Shown piece after piece: positions 15,432 through 24,063 of a stretch of 31,318 nucleotides of DNA. The translations under genes and the position numbers were made by a program. The notes under the pieces are model-generated. The model was not told the origin of the DNA. It saw nothing but the letters and a program-made list of their open reading frames with translations, and did not search any database. Location: assembly GCA_964631125.1 (NCBI GenBank), contig CAZVYN010000052.1:1-31318 (forward strand). Reading direction: 5' to 3'. This DNA is from CAZVYN01 sp964631125. GTDB lineage: Bacteria > Eisenbacteria > RBG-16-71-46 > CAIMUX01. How positions within the stretch are numbered: the first letter of the stretch is position 1; the number at the start of each line of letters is the position of its first letter.

Positions 15432-17209
15432 TCGACGTCGTCCTCGGGGGCGCCGTCGGGCCCTTCGGCGCCGCGCGGCGGCTCGACCGCCGGCGCCGGC
15501 GCGTCGGACGCGCCTCCAACCCGCCGCTCGGCCGCAATCAGAAGATGGTTCGACTCGTCCAGCCGTTGGTAGATCGGCGCGAAGTTCTCTTTCCGCCACG
15601 TCAGGAACGGCGCGAGCGAATCGACGTACCGCTTCTCGGCCACGAAGACGAAGCGAACTTCCGGGCGATCGATCCGGAGCAGGAACTCCGGCAGCGAGAA
15701 GAGGCCGGAGCTGAAGCGTTTGATGTTGGTGTCGGCTTCGTCGTCGACGATGCGCAGGCCGCTCCGCAACGCGAGCAGCGGACCGATCTGCGAATCGCCC
15801 ACGCAGAGATCGCCGGGCCGCGCGCGCGCGCGGATCGCGGCCACGGCGTCGTCGATGAAGCGGAGGTGCGACGCCTCGTGCCAGAGGTACATCGTGATCG
15901 AGTTGGGCGGCGAGCCGAAGTGGTGCTCTTTCCGCCAGAAGAGAGCCTTGGTCATTGCGTCGAACGGTCCTCCGAGAACGCTCGACTCCCAGGTCTTTCG
16001 TGACGCTCCGCCCTCGCGCAGAAATGCCGTTTCGTTGGGTCGCAGCGCCCACGCTCCAACGCACGCCACCGCCGTCAGGGCCAACACGACGACGCCTCGA
16101 CTCCGGTTTCGACTCTCCCGCATGCGTTGAACTGCGACGAAGCAGGCGGCGGCGCCTAATCCGAGGAGCACGGCGGTCAACGCGTGCAGAAGCATCAAGT
16201 AGTACGCGTAGAGTTCGCGCAGGGACAGCAACGCCGCGAGTTCGAGAGCCGTGAGGATGAGCGCGGCTCCGAGCCCGACGGACAGACGGTGATCCACGCT
16301 CGACTCACGGCGCTCATCGCGATCGGAGCGTTCGCTCTCTGACGCCGACCGTTCTCGACGCGCCGCGCGAGTCGCCGCGCGAGTCGTCTTGCGAGCTGTC
16401 GCGCCGGTCGCCCCGCTTGTCGCCAGGAGCGCCAGCCAGCCGCCGACCGCCAGCGGAACAGAGGCCACGCCGAGCGGGTGGTAGGCGAGGCTGCGGGTCC
16501 AGGTCCGCTCGGAGCGAGTCGGGCTCGCCTTTTTCATCCCGTGATAGCGATACACGCCGTCCAGATAGGCGCTCGGCGCAGGCGCCGCCACGACCGCCTG
16601 CACGCCGACGAAAACTGCGAGGAAGACGACGATCGACGGGAGCGCGCGACGCCGCTGACGCCAGGCGTGCAGCGCGAAGATCCCGAACGCCACGGGCAGC
16701 ACGTAGAACGCCACCAGCCCCGCGGCCGCGAAAAGCGCGGCGCCGATCTTCGGTCGACTCGCCGTGAAGGCCCAAGCGCCGCCCGAGAGGAAGGCGAGCG
16801 AGAGGTTGGTCCCGGTGATGTGACTGCTCGCGCGCAGGACGTCCATGGAGAAGAGGAAAGCGAAGAGCGCGATCAGGCCGGCCCAGGGGCCGCCCAGTCG
16901 ACGCACCGCGCGCCAGAGGCAGATGCCGGCGGCGAGACATCCCAGTGAGGCGGAGAGCCGGACCCCCACGACGTCGAACCCGGAGATCGAGAGGGTCGGG
17001 ACCAACGCGAAGAGGTGCAACGGGGGGTGGGCGAAGAAGAAGTCACGATACGGCCAGGCGCCCTCGCTCACCCGTTGGGCGAGATAGGCGTAGATCCAGT
17101 CATCGGTCGCCGTCGGGTGGAAGCTGTAGGTCTTGAGGAAGAGGAAGCCGCCGAGCAGGAATGCGGCGATCACGCCTTCCACCACGCGCGCGAGAAGAGA
17201 CCTGTTCAT
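15428..17209 (-). CDS. GT39-like integral membrane glycosyltransferase
   Basis: A 593-residue protein with about ten hydrophobic segments in two blocks and a soluble C-terminal region from about 430. The first loop holds TATDDWIYAYLAQRVSEGAWPYRDFFFAHPPLHLF. This is the GT-C signature of protein-mannosyltransferase/ArnT-like enzymes, with an acidic pair after the first helix and a YRDFxxxHPP motif. Such enzymes use polyprenyl-phosphate sugars as donors on the outer face of the inner membrane. A hydrophilic Arg/Ser/Thr-rich stretch (about 275-310, ATRAARRERSASESERSD) splits the membrane blocks and looks like a cytoplasmic loop. The ATG at 17209 gives a good signal-anchor start. It is translationally coupled to GtrA and diverges from the ATPase gene. 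Acceptor unknown. Confidence 0.86.
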   Translation of the reverse strand: MNRSLLARVVEGVIAAFLLGGFLFLKTYSFHPTATDDWIYAYLAQRVSEGAWPYRDFFFAHPPLHLFALVPTLSISGFDVVGVRLSASLGCLAAGICLWRAVRRLGGPWAGLIALFAFLFSMDVLRASSHITGTNLSLAFLSGGAWAFTASRPKIGAALFAAAGLVAFYVLPVAFGIFALHAWRQRRRALPSIVVFLAVFVGVQAVVAAPAPSAYLDGVYRYHGMKKASPTRSERTWTRSLAYHPLGVASVPLAVGGWLALLATSGATGATARKTTRAATRAARRERSASESERSDRDERRESSVDHRLSVGLGAALILTALELAALLSLRELYAYYLMLLHALTAVLLGLGAAACFVAVQRMRESRNRSRGVVVLALTAVACVGAWALRPNETAFLREGGASRKTWESSVLGGPFDAMTKALFWRKEHHFGSPPNSITMYLWHEASHLRFIDDAVAAIRARARPGDLCVGDSQIGPLLALRSGLRIVDDEADTNIKRFSSGLFSLPEFLLRIDRPEVRFVFVAEKRYVDSLAPFLTWRKENFAPIYQRLDESNHLLIAAERRVGGASDAPAPAVEPPRGAEGPDGAPEDDVD

Positions 17210-17300
17210 GGCGGCGCAGTGTGGCCGCGCGCGCCTACAATGGCAACTCCGCGGGCGCCCGACGCCGCGCGGCGCAATCTCGATGACAGATGGAGGCTCC

Positions 17301-18860
17301 GTGTCCGCACTGACCGACCGCCCGCGCACGCTCCGCGAACTCCAGGCCTCGGGCTACCAGCCGCGCACCGTCAAGGAAGAGCTGCGCCACAACTTGATCC
17401 GACATCTACGCGAAGGGCGTCCGTGGCTGACCGGGATCGTCGGCTACGACGAAACAGTCTTGCCGCAACTGGAGCACGCCATCCTCTCGCAGCACGACTT
17501 CATCTTGCTCGGACTGCGCGGGCAGGCGAAGACGCGTATCGTCCGCCAACTCGTGAATCTCCTCGATCCGTGGATCCCGATAGTGGCGGGTTCTCCGCTG
17601 CGCGACGATCCGACCGCCCCCTACGGCGCCTACGCGCGGCGGATGGTCCGCGAGAAGGGCGGAGATCTGGAGATCGCCTGGCTGGCGGCGCAGGATCGCT
17701 ACCACGAGAAGTTGGCCACGCCCGACGCGACGATCGCCGACATGATCGGCGATATCGATCCGATCAAGGCCGCGCGCGATCGCCTCGATCTCTCCGATGA
17801 AGAGGTGATCCACTACGGCATCATCCCGCGTTCGAATCGTGGGATCTTCGCCCTCAACGAGCTGCCCGACCTGCAGCCGCGCATCCAGGTCGGCTTGCTC
17901 AATATCATGGAAGAGAACGACATCCAGATCCGCGGATTCCCCCTGCGGATCCCGCTCGATCTGCTGCTGGCCTTCACCGCGAACCCCGAGGACTACACGA
18001 ATCGGGGCAACATCATCACGCCGCTGAAGGACCGCATCGACAGTCAGATCGTCACGCACTATCCGAAGTCGATCGACGACGCGATCACCATCACGCTGCA
18101 GGAGTCGTGGGGCGAGCGCGGTGAGCCGATCGTCATGCCGCGTTTCCTGGATGAGATCATCGAGGAGGTCGCCTTCGTTGCGCGCACCAGTGAATCGGTC
18201 GATCAGTCGTCGGGCGTGAGCCAGCGACTGCCGATTCGAGCGCGCGAGTTGCTCCTCTCGGCGGTCGAGCGCCGCGCCTTCCTCGACTCAGGGGAACCGC
18301 GCGTTCCGCGTCTGGCCGATCTCGCGGCCATGGCGCCGGCGGTGACCGGTCGCATCGAGCTGGTCTACGAAGGGGAGCAGGAGGGACCGGTTCTGGTCGC
18401 CCACAAGCTGATCGGCAAGGCGATGCTCAAGGTGTTCGGCCGTTACTTCCCCCCGATCTACGAACCGAAGAGACCGCGCCGCGAGCGACCCGCGCGTCGG
18501 CGAGAAGAAGGCGACGAGCCGCGAGGGAGGCGCGCGCCGTCGGAGCAGGACGAGTCGGCGACCCAGCCGTCGGCTTACCGGGAGATCCTCTCGTTCTTCT
18601 CCACCGGCAGCTTCGTCGAACTGCGCGATTCGATGTCGGCCGCGGACTACCGGAAGGTGCTCGACGCGGTGCCGGGGCTCGGAGCGCTCGTCGAGCAGCA
18701 GCTCGGGCAGCAGCCGCCGGCCGTGCGGGCGTTGGCCATGGAGTGGGTCTTGGAGTCGCTTCATCAGGCCAGCCTCGTTTCGCGACAGAGCCTCGACGGA
18801 GGGATCCGGTTCTCGGACATGTTGGCCGACATGTTCGGTCGCGGCGGAGCGAACGCCTGA
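17301..18860 (+). CDS. MoxR/magnesium-chelatase-like AAA+ ATPase
   Basis: A 519-residue AAA+ protein related to magnesium chelatase subunit I and MoxR proteins. Walker A is GLRGQAKT (71-78). The Walker B region reads GIFALNELPDL with Asn186-Glu187 where most relatives have Asp-Glu. It is followed by the conserved RIQVGLLNIMEENDIQIRG. Sensor 1 and the arginine finger lie in LLLAFTANPEDYTNRGNIITPLKDRI. The C-terminal 100 residues contain an Arg/Glu-rich linker and a helical domain. GTG at 17301 is preceded by GGAGG at four bases; an in-frame ATG at 17283 is possible. Such ATPases act with VWA proteins as chaperone or insertion pairs, and a suitable VWA gene lies at 26363. Confidence 0.88.
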   Translation: MSALTDRPRTLRELQASGYQPRTVKEELRHNLIRHLREGRPWLTGIVGYDETVLPQLEHAILSQHDFILLGLRGQAKTRIVRQLVNLLDPWIPIVAGSPLRDDPTAPYGAYARRMVREKGGDLEIAWLAAQDRYHEKLATPDATIADMIGDIDPIKAARDRLDLSDEEVIHYGIIPRSNRGIFALNELPDLQPRIQVGLLNIMEENDIQIRGFPLRIPLDLLLAFTANPEDYTNRGNIITPLKDRIDSQIVTHYPKSIDDAITITLQESWGERGEPIVMPRFLDEIIEEVAFVARTSESVDQSSGVSQRLPIRARELLLSAVERRAFLDSGEPRVPRLADLAAMAPAVTGRIELVYEGEQEGPVLVAHKLIGKAMLKVFGRYFPPIYEPKRPRRERPARRREEGDEPRGRRAPSEQDESATQPSAYREILSFFSTGSFVELRDSMSAADYRKVLDAVPGLGALVEQQLGQQPPAVRALAMEWVLESLHQASLVSRQSLDGGIRFSDMLADMFGRGGANA

Positions 18861-18880
18861 AGCACGCCTGAAGCACGCCT
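18855..18880. repeat. 11-bp tandem duplication across the ATPase stop codon
   Basis: GCCTGAAGCAC occurs twice in a row, followed by GCCT, and the first unit contains the TGA stop of the ATPase gene. The second copy carries the same TGA after the end of translation. It looks like a recent slippage event with no effect on the protein. Confidence 0.7.
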
Positions 18881-18889
18881 GGCGAATCG

Positions 18890-19678
18890 TCAGCTCGCGA
18901 TCCGCTCGCGATCCGAACCGCCATCCCGAGCGAGGTCGCCTTCGCCCCCGCGCAACGAGCGTGCGCGCGAAGTCCATCCTCGATGGGCCTCGCGGGTGAC
19001 GAGGAAGAGCGCGATCGAGAGCGGCGCGGCGATCAGTCCGAACGATTGGGTCGCGCCCACGAGCAGGAGACCGATCGCGGCGAGCGCGGCGAAGGTCTGG
19101 CCGTAGGCGAGATTTGCGTAGTGCCCGCGCCAGATCTCTCCGATCGAGCGACCGTGATCGAGCGCGACGACACCGGAGACGAGCCCAGTGTTCACCAACC
19201 AGAAGCAGCCGATCGCGATCGTGATGGGGAGCGGATCCGACGCGATCGCCGGAGTGGCGGCGCTCAGGCTGGACCCTCCGAGCGCGTGCAGCGCGAACCA
19301 GCCCGCGGTGACGGCGAGCACCGACTGTCCGGCGTTGAACGAAGAGCGCAGCATCGAGCGCTGTCGCAACCCTCGATCCGACGCGAGCACCGAGAGGGCC
19401 GTGACCGCGGTGAGCAGCTCCAGCGGCAGGAGCGCGATGGTCGCGATGTTGACCGCGCTCGCCATGCTGACCATCCCCTCGCCGCGGGCGTTGTCGAGCC
19501 AGAAGAGCTCGGCGACGAACGCCATCCCGATCCAGAAGACGAGCTCGGAGAAGCCGATCGGCGCGCCCCGTCCCAGCGCCGTCAACCAGGCGCCGGCGAG
19601 CGTCACTCCGGCCAAGGCGATCACGCCCAGCGCATACGGGCGGACGTGTCTCCCAAGTGTCGAGGTCTTCTGTCGCAT
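18890..19678 (-). CDS. Integral membrane protein of unknown function
   Basis: About 262 residues with six or seven hydrophobic segments from residue 15 to 225, for example YALGVIALAGVTLAGAWLTAL, ELVFWIGMAFVAELFWL and FAALAAIGLLLVGATQSFGLI. A charged Arg/Asp-rich tail ends it. The layout, including NIATIALLPLELLTAVTALSVL and RSMLRSSFNAGQSVLAVTAG, resembles the membrane sensor half found in front of HD-GYP or GGDEF domains, but no output domain follows. The ATG at 19678 is the conservative start; GTG codons at about 19690 overlap the stop of the lipoprotein gene upstream, so the pair may be coupled. Function unknown. Confidence 0.7.
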   Translation of the reverse strand: MRQKTSTLGRHVRPYALGVIALAGVTLAGAWLTALGRGAPIGFSELVFWIGMAFVAELFWLDNARGEGMVSMASAVNIATIALLPLELLTAVTALSVLASDRGLRQRSMLRSSFNAGQSVLAVTAGWFALHALGGSSLSAATPAIASDPLPITIAIGCFWLVNTGLVSGVVALDHGRSIGEIWRGHYANLAYGQTFAALAAIGLLLVGATQSFGLIAAPLSIALFLVTREAHRGWTSRARSLRGGEGDLARDGGSDRERIAS

Positions 19679-19686
19679 GGAGTAGC

Positions 19687-20244
19687 TCACCACCCCGCGC
19701 GCGGTCGGTAGACGGAAAAGTGCGGGAGGATCGCCGTGACCGTGCGGGTCGCAGGGTCGTAGACGCCGTTCATGTCGACCCACACGCCGGCGGAAGGGTC
19801 CCACCAGTCGATCGTCGCGGCGGGGCTATCCCAGACCGTTCCCCCGAGATCGATCGAGAGTGTCACCTCGGCGCTGAAAGCGAGCCCATGGGGACCTAAC
19901 CTGACTTGGCCATTCGGTTGTTTCGGGTTCGTGACGGTGATCGGTTGCTCGCCGGGAAACGCGCCTTCCGCGAACGACACCTTGTACCTGCCGTTCGCGA
20001 CCTCGCCGCCGCTCCCGCCCTTCATCAGTTTCTTCACCGATTTGGCTTCGCGCTGGTCGGGAGCGACGTCGCTCGACGCGCTCTGCTCTTCTCGCGCCGC
20101 CGCCCGGTCGCCGATCTCTCCGGCCACCGGCGAGAACACGCCGTCGCGATCGGACGACCCGCAACCCACGGCCCCGGCGGCCCAGAGGGCGACGACCGCT
20201 GCGAGGGTCAGGGAGGTCGTGGAGGCGAGAACTGGCTGCTTCAT
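19687..20244 (-). CDS. Small lipoprotein with ZU5-like domain
   Basis: A 185-residue protein. The N-terminus LTLAAVVALWAAGAVGC is a lipoprotein signal peptide with Cys at about 27. A hydrophilic Asp/Glu/Ala-rich linker leads to a beta domain from about 85: NGRYKVSFAEGAFPGEQPITV, GLAFSAEVTLSIDL, WDPSAGVWVDM and TVTAILPHFSVYRP. The ending, with HFS followed by Tyr, and the order of elements resemble bacterial ZU5-like modules in cell-surface proteins. GGGAG stands six bases before the ATG at 20244, which settles the start against a much longer open frame. It lies just ahead of the membrane protein gene and diverges from the SBBP-repeat gene. Role unknown. Confidence 0.78.
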   Translation of the reverse strand: MKQPVLASTTSLTLAAVVALWAAGAVGCGSSDRDGVFSPVAGEIGDRAAAREEQSASSDVAPDQREAKSVKKLMKGGSGGEVANGRYKVSFAEGAFPGEQPITVTNPKQPNGQVRLGPHGLAFSAEVTLSIDLGGTVWDSPAATIDWWDPSAGVWVDMNGVYDPATRTVTAILPHFSVYRPRAGW

Positions 20245-20519
20245 ATGGGCTCCCGGGTTGGTGTCACCGCGTTGAGGACAACTCTCGTTCCACCGCCGTA
20301 AGTCACGCAGCACGCGCGATCCGGAGGCGCCCGCGATCGCGCGGGTGGGTGAGATGACCCGAGGCCGCGGCGCGAACTCCCGGTGCACCCCGGCCGAAGC
20401 GGGGGCATCTCTTTGCGCCGGAGGTAGTTGGGTGAACGGTCGAAATCCAACCCGAAAGGGGAGAGGCGGCGCTAACCTCGTCCGGCCGGATCCACTTCGA
20501 CCCAAGACGGAGGCGCCTC

Positions 20520-22703
20520 ATGCCGCCGGTCACCAAAGCTTCTCTCCTCGCGCGTGCTCTATTCCCGCTCCTCACCGCCTGCGTCGCGACCTCCGCCGAT
20601 GTCGCCGCCGCGGGAAGCGCGATCGCCTTCATCGAGAACCGTGGGCAACTTCCCGCGGAAGTTCTCTACTACGCGCCCGGCTCGCCGGTCAGCGCGTACC
20701 TCACACGCGAAGGGCTCGTCCTCGACCTGAATGCGATCGAGAGCGGCGGTGACAGTGACAAGGAGACCGGCGTACGTCATCGCGCCGGACATGTGGTTCG
20801 CCTTCGCTTCGAGGGCGCCGACGCGCGAGCCTCCTTCGAGGCCCGCGGTTCGTCCGGTGCGCGCTTCAACTACTTCCAAGGCGACCGCGCGCAGGGACAC
20901 CGAGCGAACGTGCCTTCGTCCGACGCGGTGATCGCTCGCGATCTCTGGCCGGGCATCGACGTGGCGTTTCGAATCGACGCCGACGGGATCGCCTACGAAC
21001 TGATCCCGAAGAGCTGCGGGCGCGACGGCCTGGCCCGCGCCCGCTTCGTCTGGGAAGGCGTCGACGAGGTGGGTACCGAGATCGATGGCGCGCGCATCCT
21101 CACGACATCGGCCGGCTCACTGAGCGACCGAACTCCCACCACGGGGCGCGCCGGCCGGTTGGCGCGGCTGACCGATCGCGCCGCCGCCCGTTCGCAGGAC
21201 GATCCGGGTGCGCTGCTCTGGAGCACGTTCCTGGGAGGCAGCAGCGACGAGAGCGCGTGGGACGTCGCGCTCGACTCCGCCGGAAACGTCGTCGTCACGG
21301 GGCTCACGATCTCGACCTTTTTCCCAACGACTGTTGGCGCCTATGACGAAACCTACAACGGCTTCGGCGACGTCTTCGTCTCGAAGCTCGACCCGACCGG
21401 CAGCACGCTGCTCTGGTCGACCTTCCTCGGCGGAGCGGAGAACGACATCGGCTACTCCGTCGCGATCGACCAGACGCAGAACGTCGTCGTCTCAGGTCGC
21501 ACCCTCTCTGGAGACTTCCCGATTGCGGGCGCGACCTACGACCCTTCCTCGAACGGGGAGGAAGACGCCTTCGTCCTCAAGCTCGCGATCGACGGCAGCG
21601 CGCTGCTCTGGAGCAGCTACCTCGGCGGGGCCGAGAGCGACCAGGTCTATGCGCTCGCGCTCGATGAGGCCGGGAGTCCCGTCGTGGTCGGGGCGACCGG
21701 CTCCGAGTTCGACCTCCCCGGCTTCCATGTCTACCGCAGTGAAGATCGCGCCGCCTGGCATCGCATCACCGATGAACTCGTGACCGGCGACGCGCGCGTC
21801 TACCGGTTCGTCGACGCGGGCGTCGAGTCGGGTCGCGCCTACGTCTACGAGATCGAGGCAGTTGACGGGTCGGGAGCGAGCGCGCGCTACGGCCCGGTCG
21901 AGATCACCGCTCTCACGCCGGAGCGGCTCTCGCTGCGCTGCGAACCGAATCCAGAGTCACGGTCGCTCGGCGAGCCAGATCGTGCGCCGGCCGCCGCGAT
22001 CTCCGCGCGCTCGCGTGGCGATCTGTTCGGCCTTGAAGCCGATCTGCGCCAGTCGCTTCGTGAAGACCGGATCGGGAGAGACCGACCAGACCGCCAGCAC
22101 GCCGCCGCGTTTCAGCGCATCGAACGCGGCGCGCAGTCCGGTGGTCGAGTAGAGCCAGTCGTTCTTGCTCCGGGTGACCCAGTTGGGTCCATTGTCGACG
22201 TCGAGGAGGATGCCGTCGAACGCCGCCTTCTCGCTGCGGAACAACTGTGCAACATCGGTTTCCCGCACGTCGACGCGGGGATCTTCGAGCGCGCGCCCGT
22301 TCAGCTCGGCCAAGGGACCGCGGTTCCAGGCCACGACCGCCGGCACGAGTTCGGCCACGACGACGCTCGCGTCACGGTCGAAGTCACGGTCGAGTTCGCG
22401 CAGCGCGGCGGCCAGCGTGTAGCCCAAGCCGAGTCCGCCGATCAAGAGCCTGCACGCGCTCCGACCGCGGAGCCGAGCGCAGGCCAACTCCGCGAGCGCC
22501 GCCTCGGAGCCGTGCTCCGAGCTGCCCATCAGTTCGTTGGGTCCCAGTCGGATCGCGAACTCACGCCCATGTTGGAGGAGCGAGAGCTCCAGCGCATTCC
22601 CCGGCACGACGGCGCGGTCGACGAGCTTCCAGGGGATCATCGGTGCGCTAGTTCGTGTAGCCGAGGGACCGCAGGCGTTCGAGCGTCTCCGCGTCCAGCG
22701 TGA
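20520..22703 (+). CDS. SBBP-repeat surface protein, C-terminus lost (probable truncation)
   Basis: The frame is open for 727 codons, but only residues 1 to about 478 (to 21956) look genuine. A signal peptide is followed by IAFIENRGQLPAEVLYYAPG and YLTREGLVLDL, the N-terminal domain typical of SBBP proteins. Three SBBP repeats follow, each with LLWSTFLGG or LLWSSYLGG and a SAGNVVVTG-like turn. The third breaks off at VVVGATGS and jumps to EFDLPGFHVYRSEDRAAWHRI, a fibronectin-like module that ends other proteins of this lineage. Then SLRCEPNP, the opening of a sorting domain, is followed by sequence antisense to the spermidine-synthase-like gene. The 85-residue sorting domain is missing, so surface delivery would fail. 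The natural stop is probably lost. Confidence 0.65.
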   Translation: MPPVTKASLLARALFPLLTACVATSADVAAAGSAIAFIENRGQLPAEVLYYAPGSPVSAYLTREGLVLDLNAIESGGDSDKETGVRHRAGHVVRLRFEGADARASFEARGSSGARFNYFQGDRAQGHRANVPSSDAVIARDLWPGIDVAFRIDADGIAYELIPKSCGRDGLARARFVWEGVDEVGTEIDGARILTTSAGSLSDRTPTTGRAGRLARLTDRAAARSQDDPGALLWSTFLGGSSDESAWDVALDSAGNVVVTGLTISTFFPTTVGAYDETYNGFGDVFVSKLDPTGSTLLWSTFLGGAENDIGYSVAIDQTQNVVVSGRTLSGDFPIAGATYDPSSNGEEDAFVLKLAIDGSALLWSSYLGGAESDQVYALALDEAGSPVVVGATGSEFDLPGFHVYRSEDRAAWHRITDELVTGDARVYRFVDAGVESGRAYVYEIEAVDGSGASARYGPVEITALTPERLSLRCEPNPESRSLGEPDRAPAAAISARSRGDLFGLEADLRQSLREDRIGRDRPDRQHAAAFQRIERGAQSGGRVEPVVLAPGDPVGSIVDVEEDAVERRLLAAEQLCNIGFPHVDAGIFERAPVQLGQGTAVPGHDRRHEFGHDDARVTVEVTVEFAQRGGQRVAQAESADQEPARAPTAEPSAGQLRERRLGAVLRAAHQFVGSQSDRELTPMLEERELQRIPRHDGAVDELPGDHRCASSCSRGTAGVRASPRPA
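21957..22640 (-). CDS. Spermidine-synthase-like SAM-fold protein
   Basis: A 227-residue protein with the core of the spermidine synthase/methyltransferase fold. LLIGGLGLGYTLAAAL is the glycine-rich nucleotide-binding loop, VVVAELVPAVVAWNRGPL is the acidic end of strand 2, and FDGILLDVDNGPNWV stands in the place of the catalytic Asp-x-x-Asp region. The N-terminal beta-hairpin domain of true spermidine synthases is mostly missing, and the D(A/S)xDP motif is altered to DVDNGP, so polyamine synthesis is doubtful. The ATG at 22640 lies seven bases after the sulfatase stop, which makes it the last gene of a four-gene operon. The terminal part overlaps the doubtful tail of the SBBP gene in antisense. 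Confidence 0.8.
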   Translation of the reverse strand: MIPWKLVDRAVVPGNALELSLLQHGREFAIRLGPNELMGSSEHGSEAALAELACARLRGRSACRLLIGGLGLGYTLAAALRELDRDFDRDASVVVAELVPAVVAWNRGPLAELNGRALEDPRVDVRETDVAQLFRSEKAAFDGILLDVDNGPNWVTRSKNDWLYSTTGLRAAFDALKRGGVLAVWSVSPDPVFTKRLAQIGFKAEQIATRARGDRGGRRTIWLAERP

Positions 22704-24042
22704 TCGGCCCGGAACGCCGCTCGAGTTCGCCCCGCCGGATCCGCTCTTCCAAGTCGGCGCGCATCCGGTCGGTCCGCCGCGCATCGTCGTCGGCGCGGTC
22801 GTCCAACTCGCCCGGGTCGTCAACCAAGTGATAGAGCCGCGGGGGTCCATCGCCCGGCAGGATCAACTTGTGCGGCCAATCGACGAGCGCCGCCTGCTCC
22901 GCGCCGTGGTAGGTCCCATGCACGAGAAGCGAACGATCCTCGAGCGCTTCCGACGTCTTTCCCTCGGTGATCAGCGGCCAGAGCGAAATCCCGTCCAGGA
23001 GGCTGGGCGCCGATAGTTTCGCCTCCGCCTTCGGCGTCGCTCCTTGCGCCCGCACCCCCTCCAGCACCGTCGGGAGGATGTCGACGAGCGAGACCCGCGT
23101 GTCGTATCGCCCCGCGCGCACCGAGGGCGCCCAGATCATCAGCGGAACACGCAAGATCTCTTGATGAAGCGAGTGGCCGTGCTCGAAGCCGCCGTGCTCG
23201 AACATCTCTTCGCCATGGTCCGATGTCACGATCACGATCGCGTCCTGCATCCGACCGGAATTCTCGAGCAGGTCCAACAGGCGCGTGATCTGCATGTCGA
23301 CGAAACAGACCTCCTCGTCGTACGCCGCCGAGACGAACTCGCGCCGCGCCGCGCTGGCCAATCCCTCCTCGCGCACCCGGTCGACCCCTCTGACCGGAAG
23401 CCTGCCGGCAAGTCCGCCGGTGAACCGGCCGCGCGTCGCCTTGGGAGGGTCGTAGTCCATATGCGGATCCATCATGTGCAAGAAGACAAATGTCGCTTCG
23501 TTCGGGTGGCGTTCCAACCAAGTCCAAGCCAGCCTCACCCCGGTATCGGCGCGGCGGATGCGTCGGTTGCTCGCCTCCCCGTAGCTGTAGGTGTGGAATC
23601 CGCGGCCGGCTCCGAACTCCTTACTCAGGAACGGATTGGTCACGAACCCGGCCGTGCGGAAACCGAGAGCCGCCATTCGCTCGGCGAGTGTCGGCAGCGC
23701 ATCGCCGAGGGGCGTCCATTCGATGACCCCCGTCGCGTCGATCTTCCTGGCGCCGAATCCATGGCGCGGGGGAATGCACCCGGTCAAGATCGATCCCACG
23801 CTCGGCGCCGTCCAACCTGAAGGAGCGAAGGCATGGTCGAAGATCGCCGCGCGTTCCGACCAACGATCGAGCCCCGGTGAGGTCGGCCGTGTGTGTCCGT
23901 AACAACCGAGGCGATCGGCCCGCAGAGTATCGACCACGATCAAGAGAACGACGGGCTGCGGCGCCTGGGCACGCGCCGTCAGCGAGATGAGGAGTGCTGC
24001 CAACGTCAACGCGATCCCGATGCGCGCACGAGTCTTGTGCAT
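22648..24042 (-). CDS. Sulfatase-fold enzyme with Thr in the nucleophile position
   Basis: A 464-residue exported enzyme of the alkaline phosphatase/sulfatase superfamily. The signal peptide is IGIALTLAALLISLTARAQA. Metal ligands appear as VVDTLRADRLG (Asp38) and TSDHGEEMFEHGG (Asp275, His276). MMDPHMDYDPP and GHSLHQEILRVPLMIW are the other family blocks. Sulfatases carry Cys or Ser in C/S-x-P-S-R for conversion to formylglycine. Here the same place reads GWTAPSVGSILTG, with Thr78 and no Arg, so formylglycine formation is not expected. Thr is the nucleophile in phosphoethanolamine and phosphoglycerol transferases of this superfamily. The gene follows the ICMT-like methyltransferase by 21 bases. 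The substrate is unknown; a phospho- or sulfo-ester of the polyketide lipid is an attractive guess. Confidence 0.88.
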   Translation of the reverse strand: MHKTRARIGIALTLAALLISLTARAQAPQPVVLLIVVDTLRADRLGCYGHTRPTSPGLDRWSERAAIFDHAFAPSGWTAPSVGSILTGCIPPRHGFGARKIDATGVIEWTPLGDALPTLAERMAALGFRTAGFVTNPFLSKEFGAGRGFHTYSYGEASNRRIRRADTGVRLAWTWLERHPNEATFVFLHMMDPHMDYDPPKATRGRFTGGLAGRLPVRGVDRVREEGLASAARREFVSAAYDEEVCFVDMQITRLLDLLENSGRMQDAIVIVTSDHGEEMFEHGGFEHGHSLHQEILRVPLMIWAPSVRAGRYDTRVSLVDILPTVLEGVRAQGATPKAEAKLSAPSLLDGISLWPLITEGKTSEALEDRSLLVHGTYHGAEQAALVDWPHKLILPGDGPPRLYHLVDDPGELDDRADDDARRTDRMRADLEERIRRGELERRSGPITLDAETLERLRSLGYTN

Positions 24043-24063
24043 GGCGCGGACGGTACCAGATCT

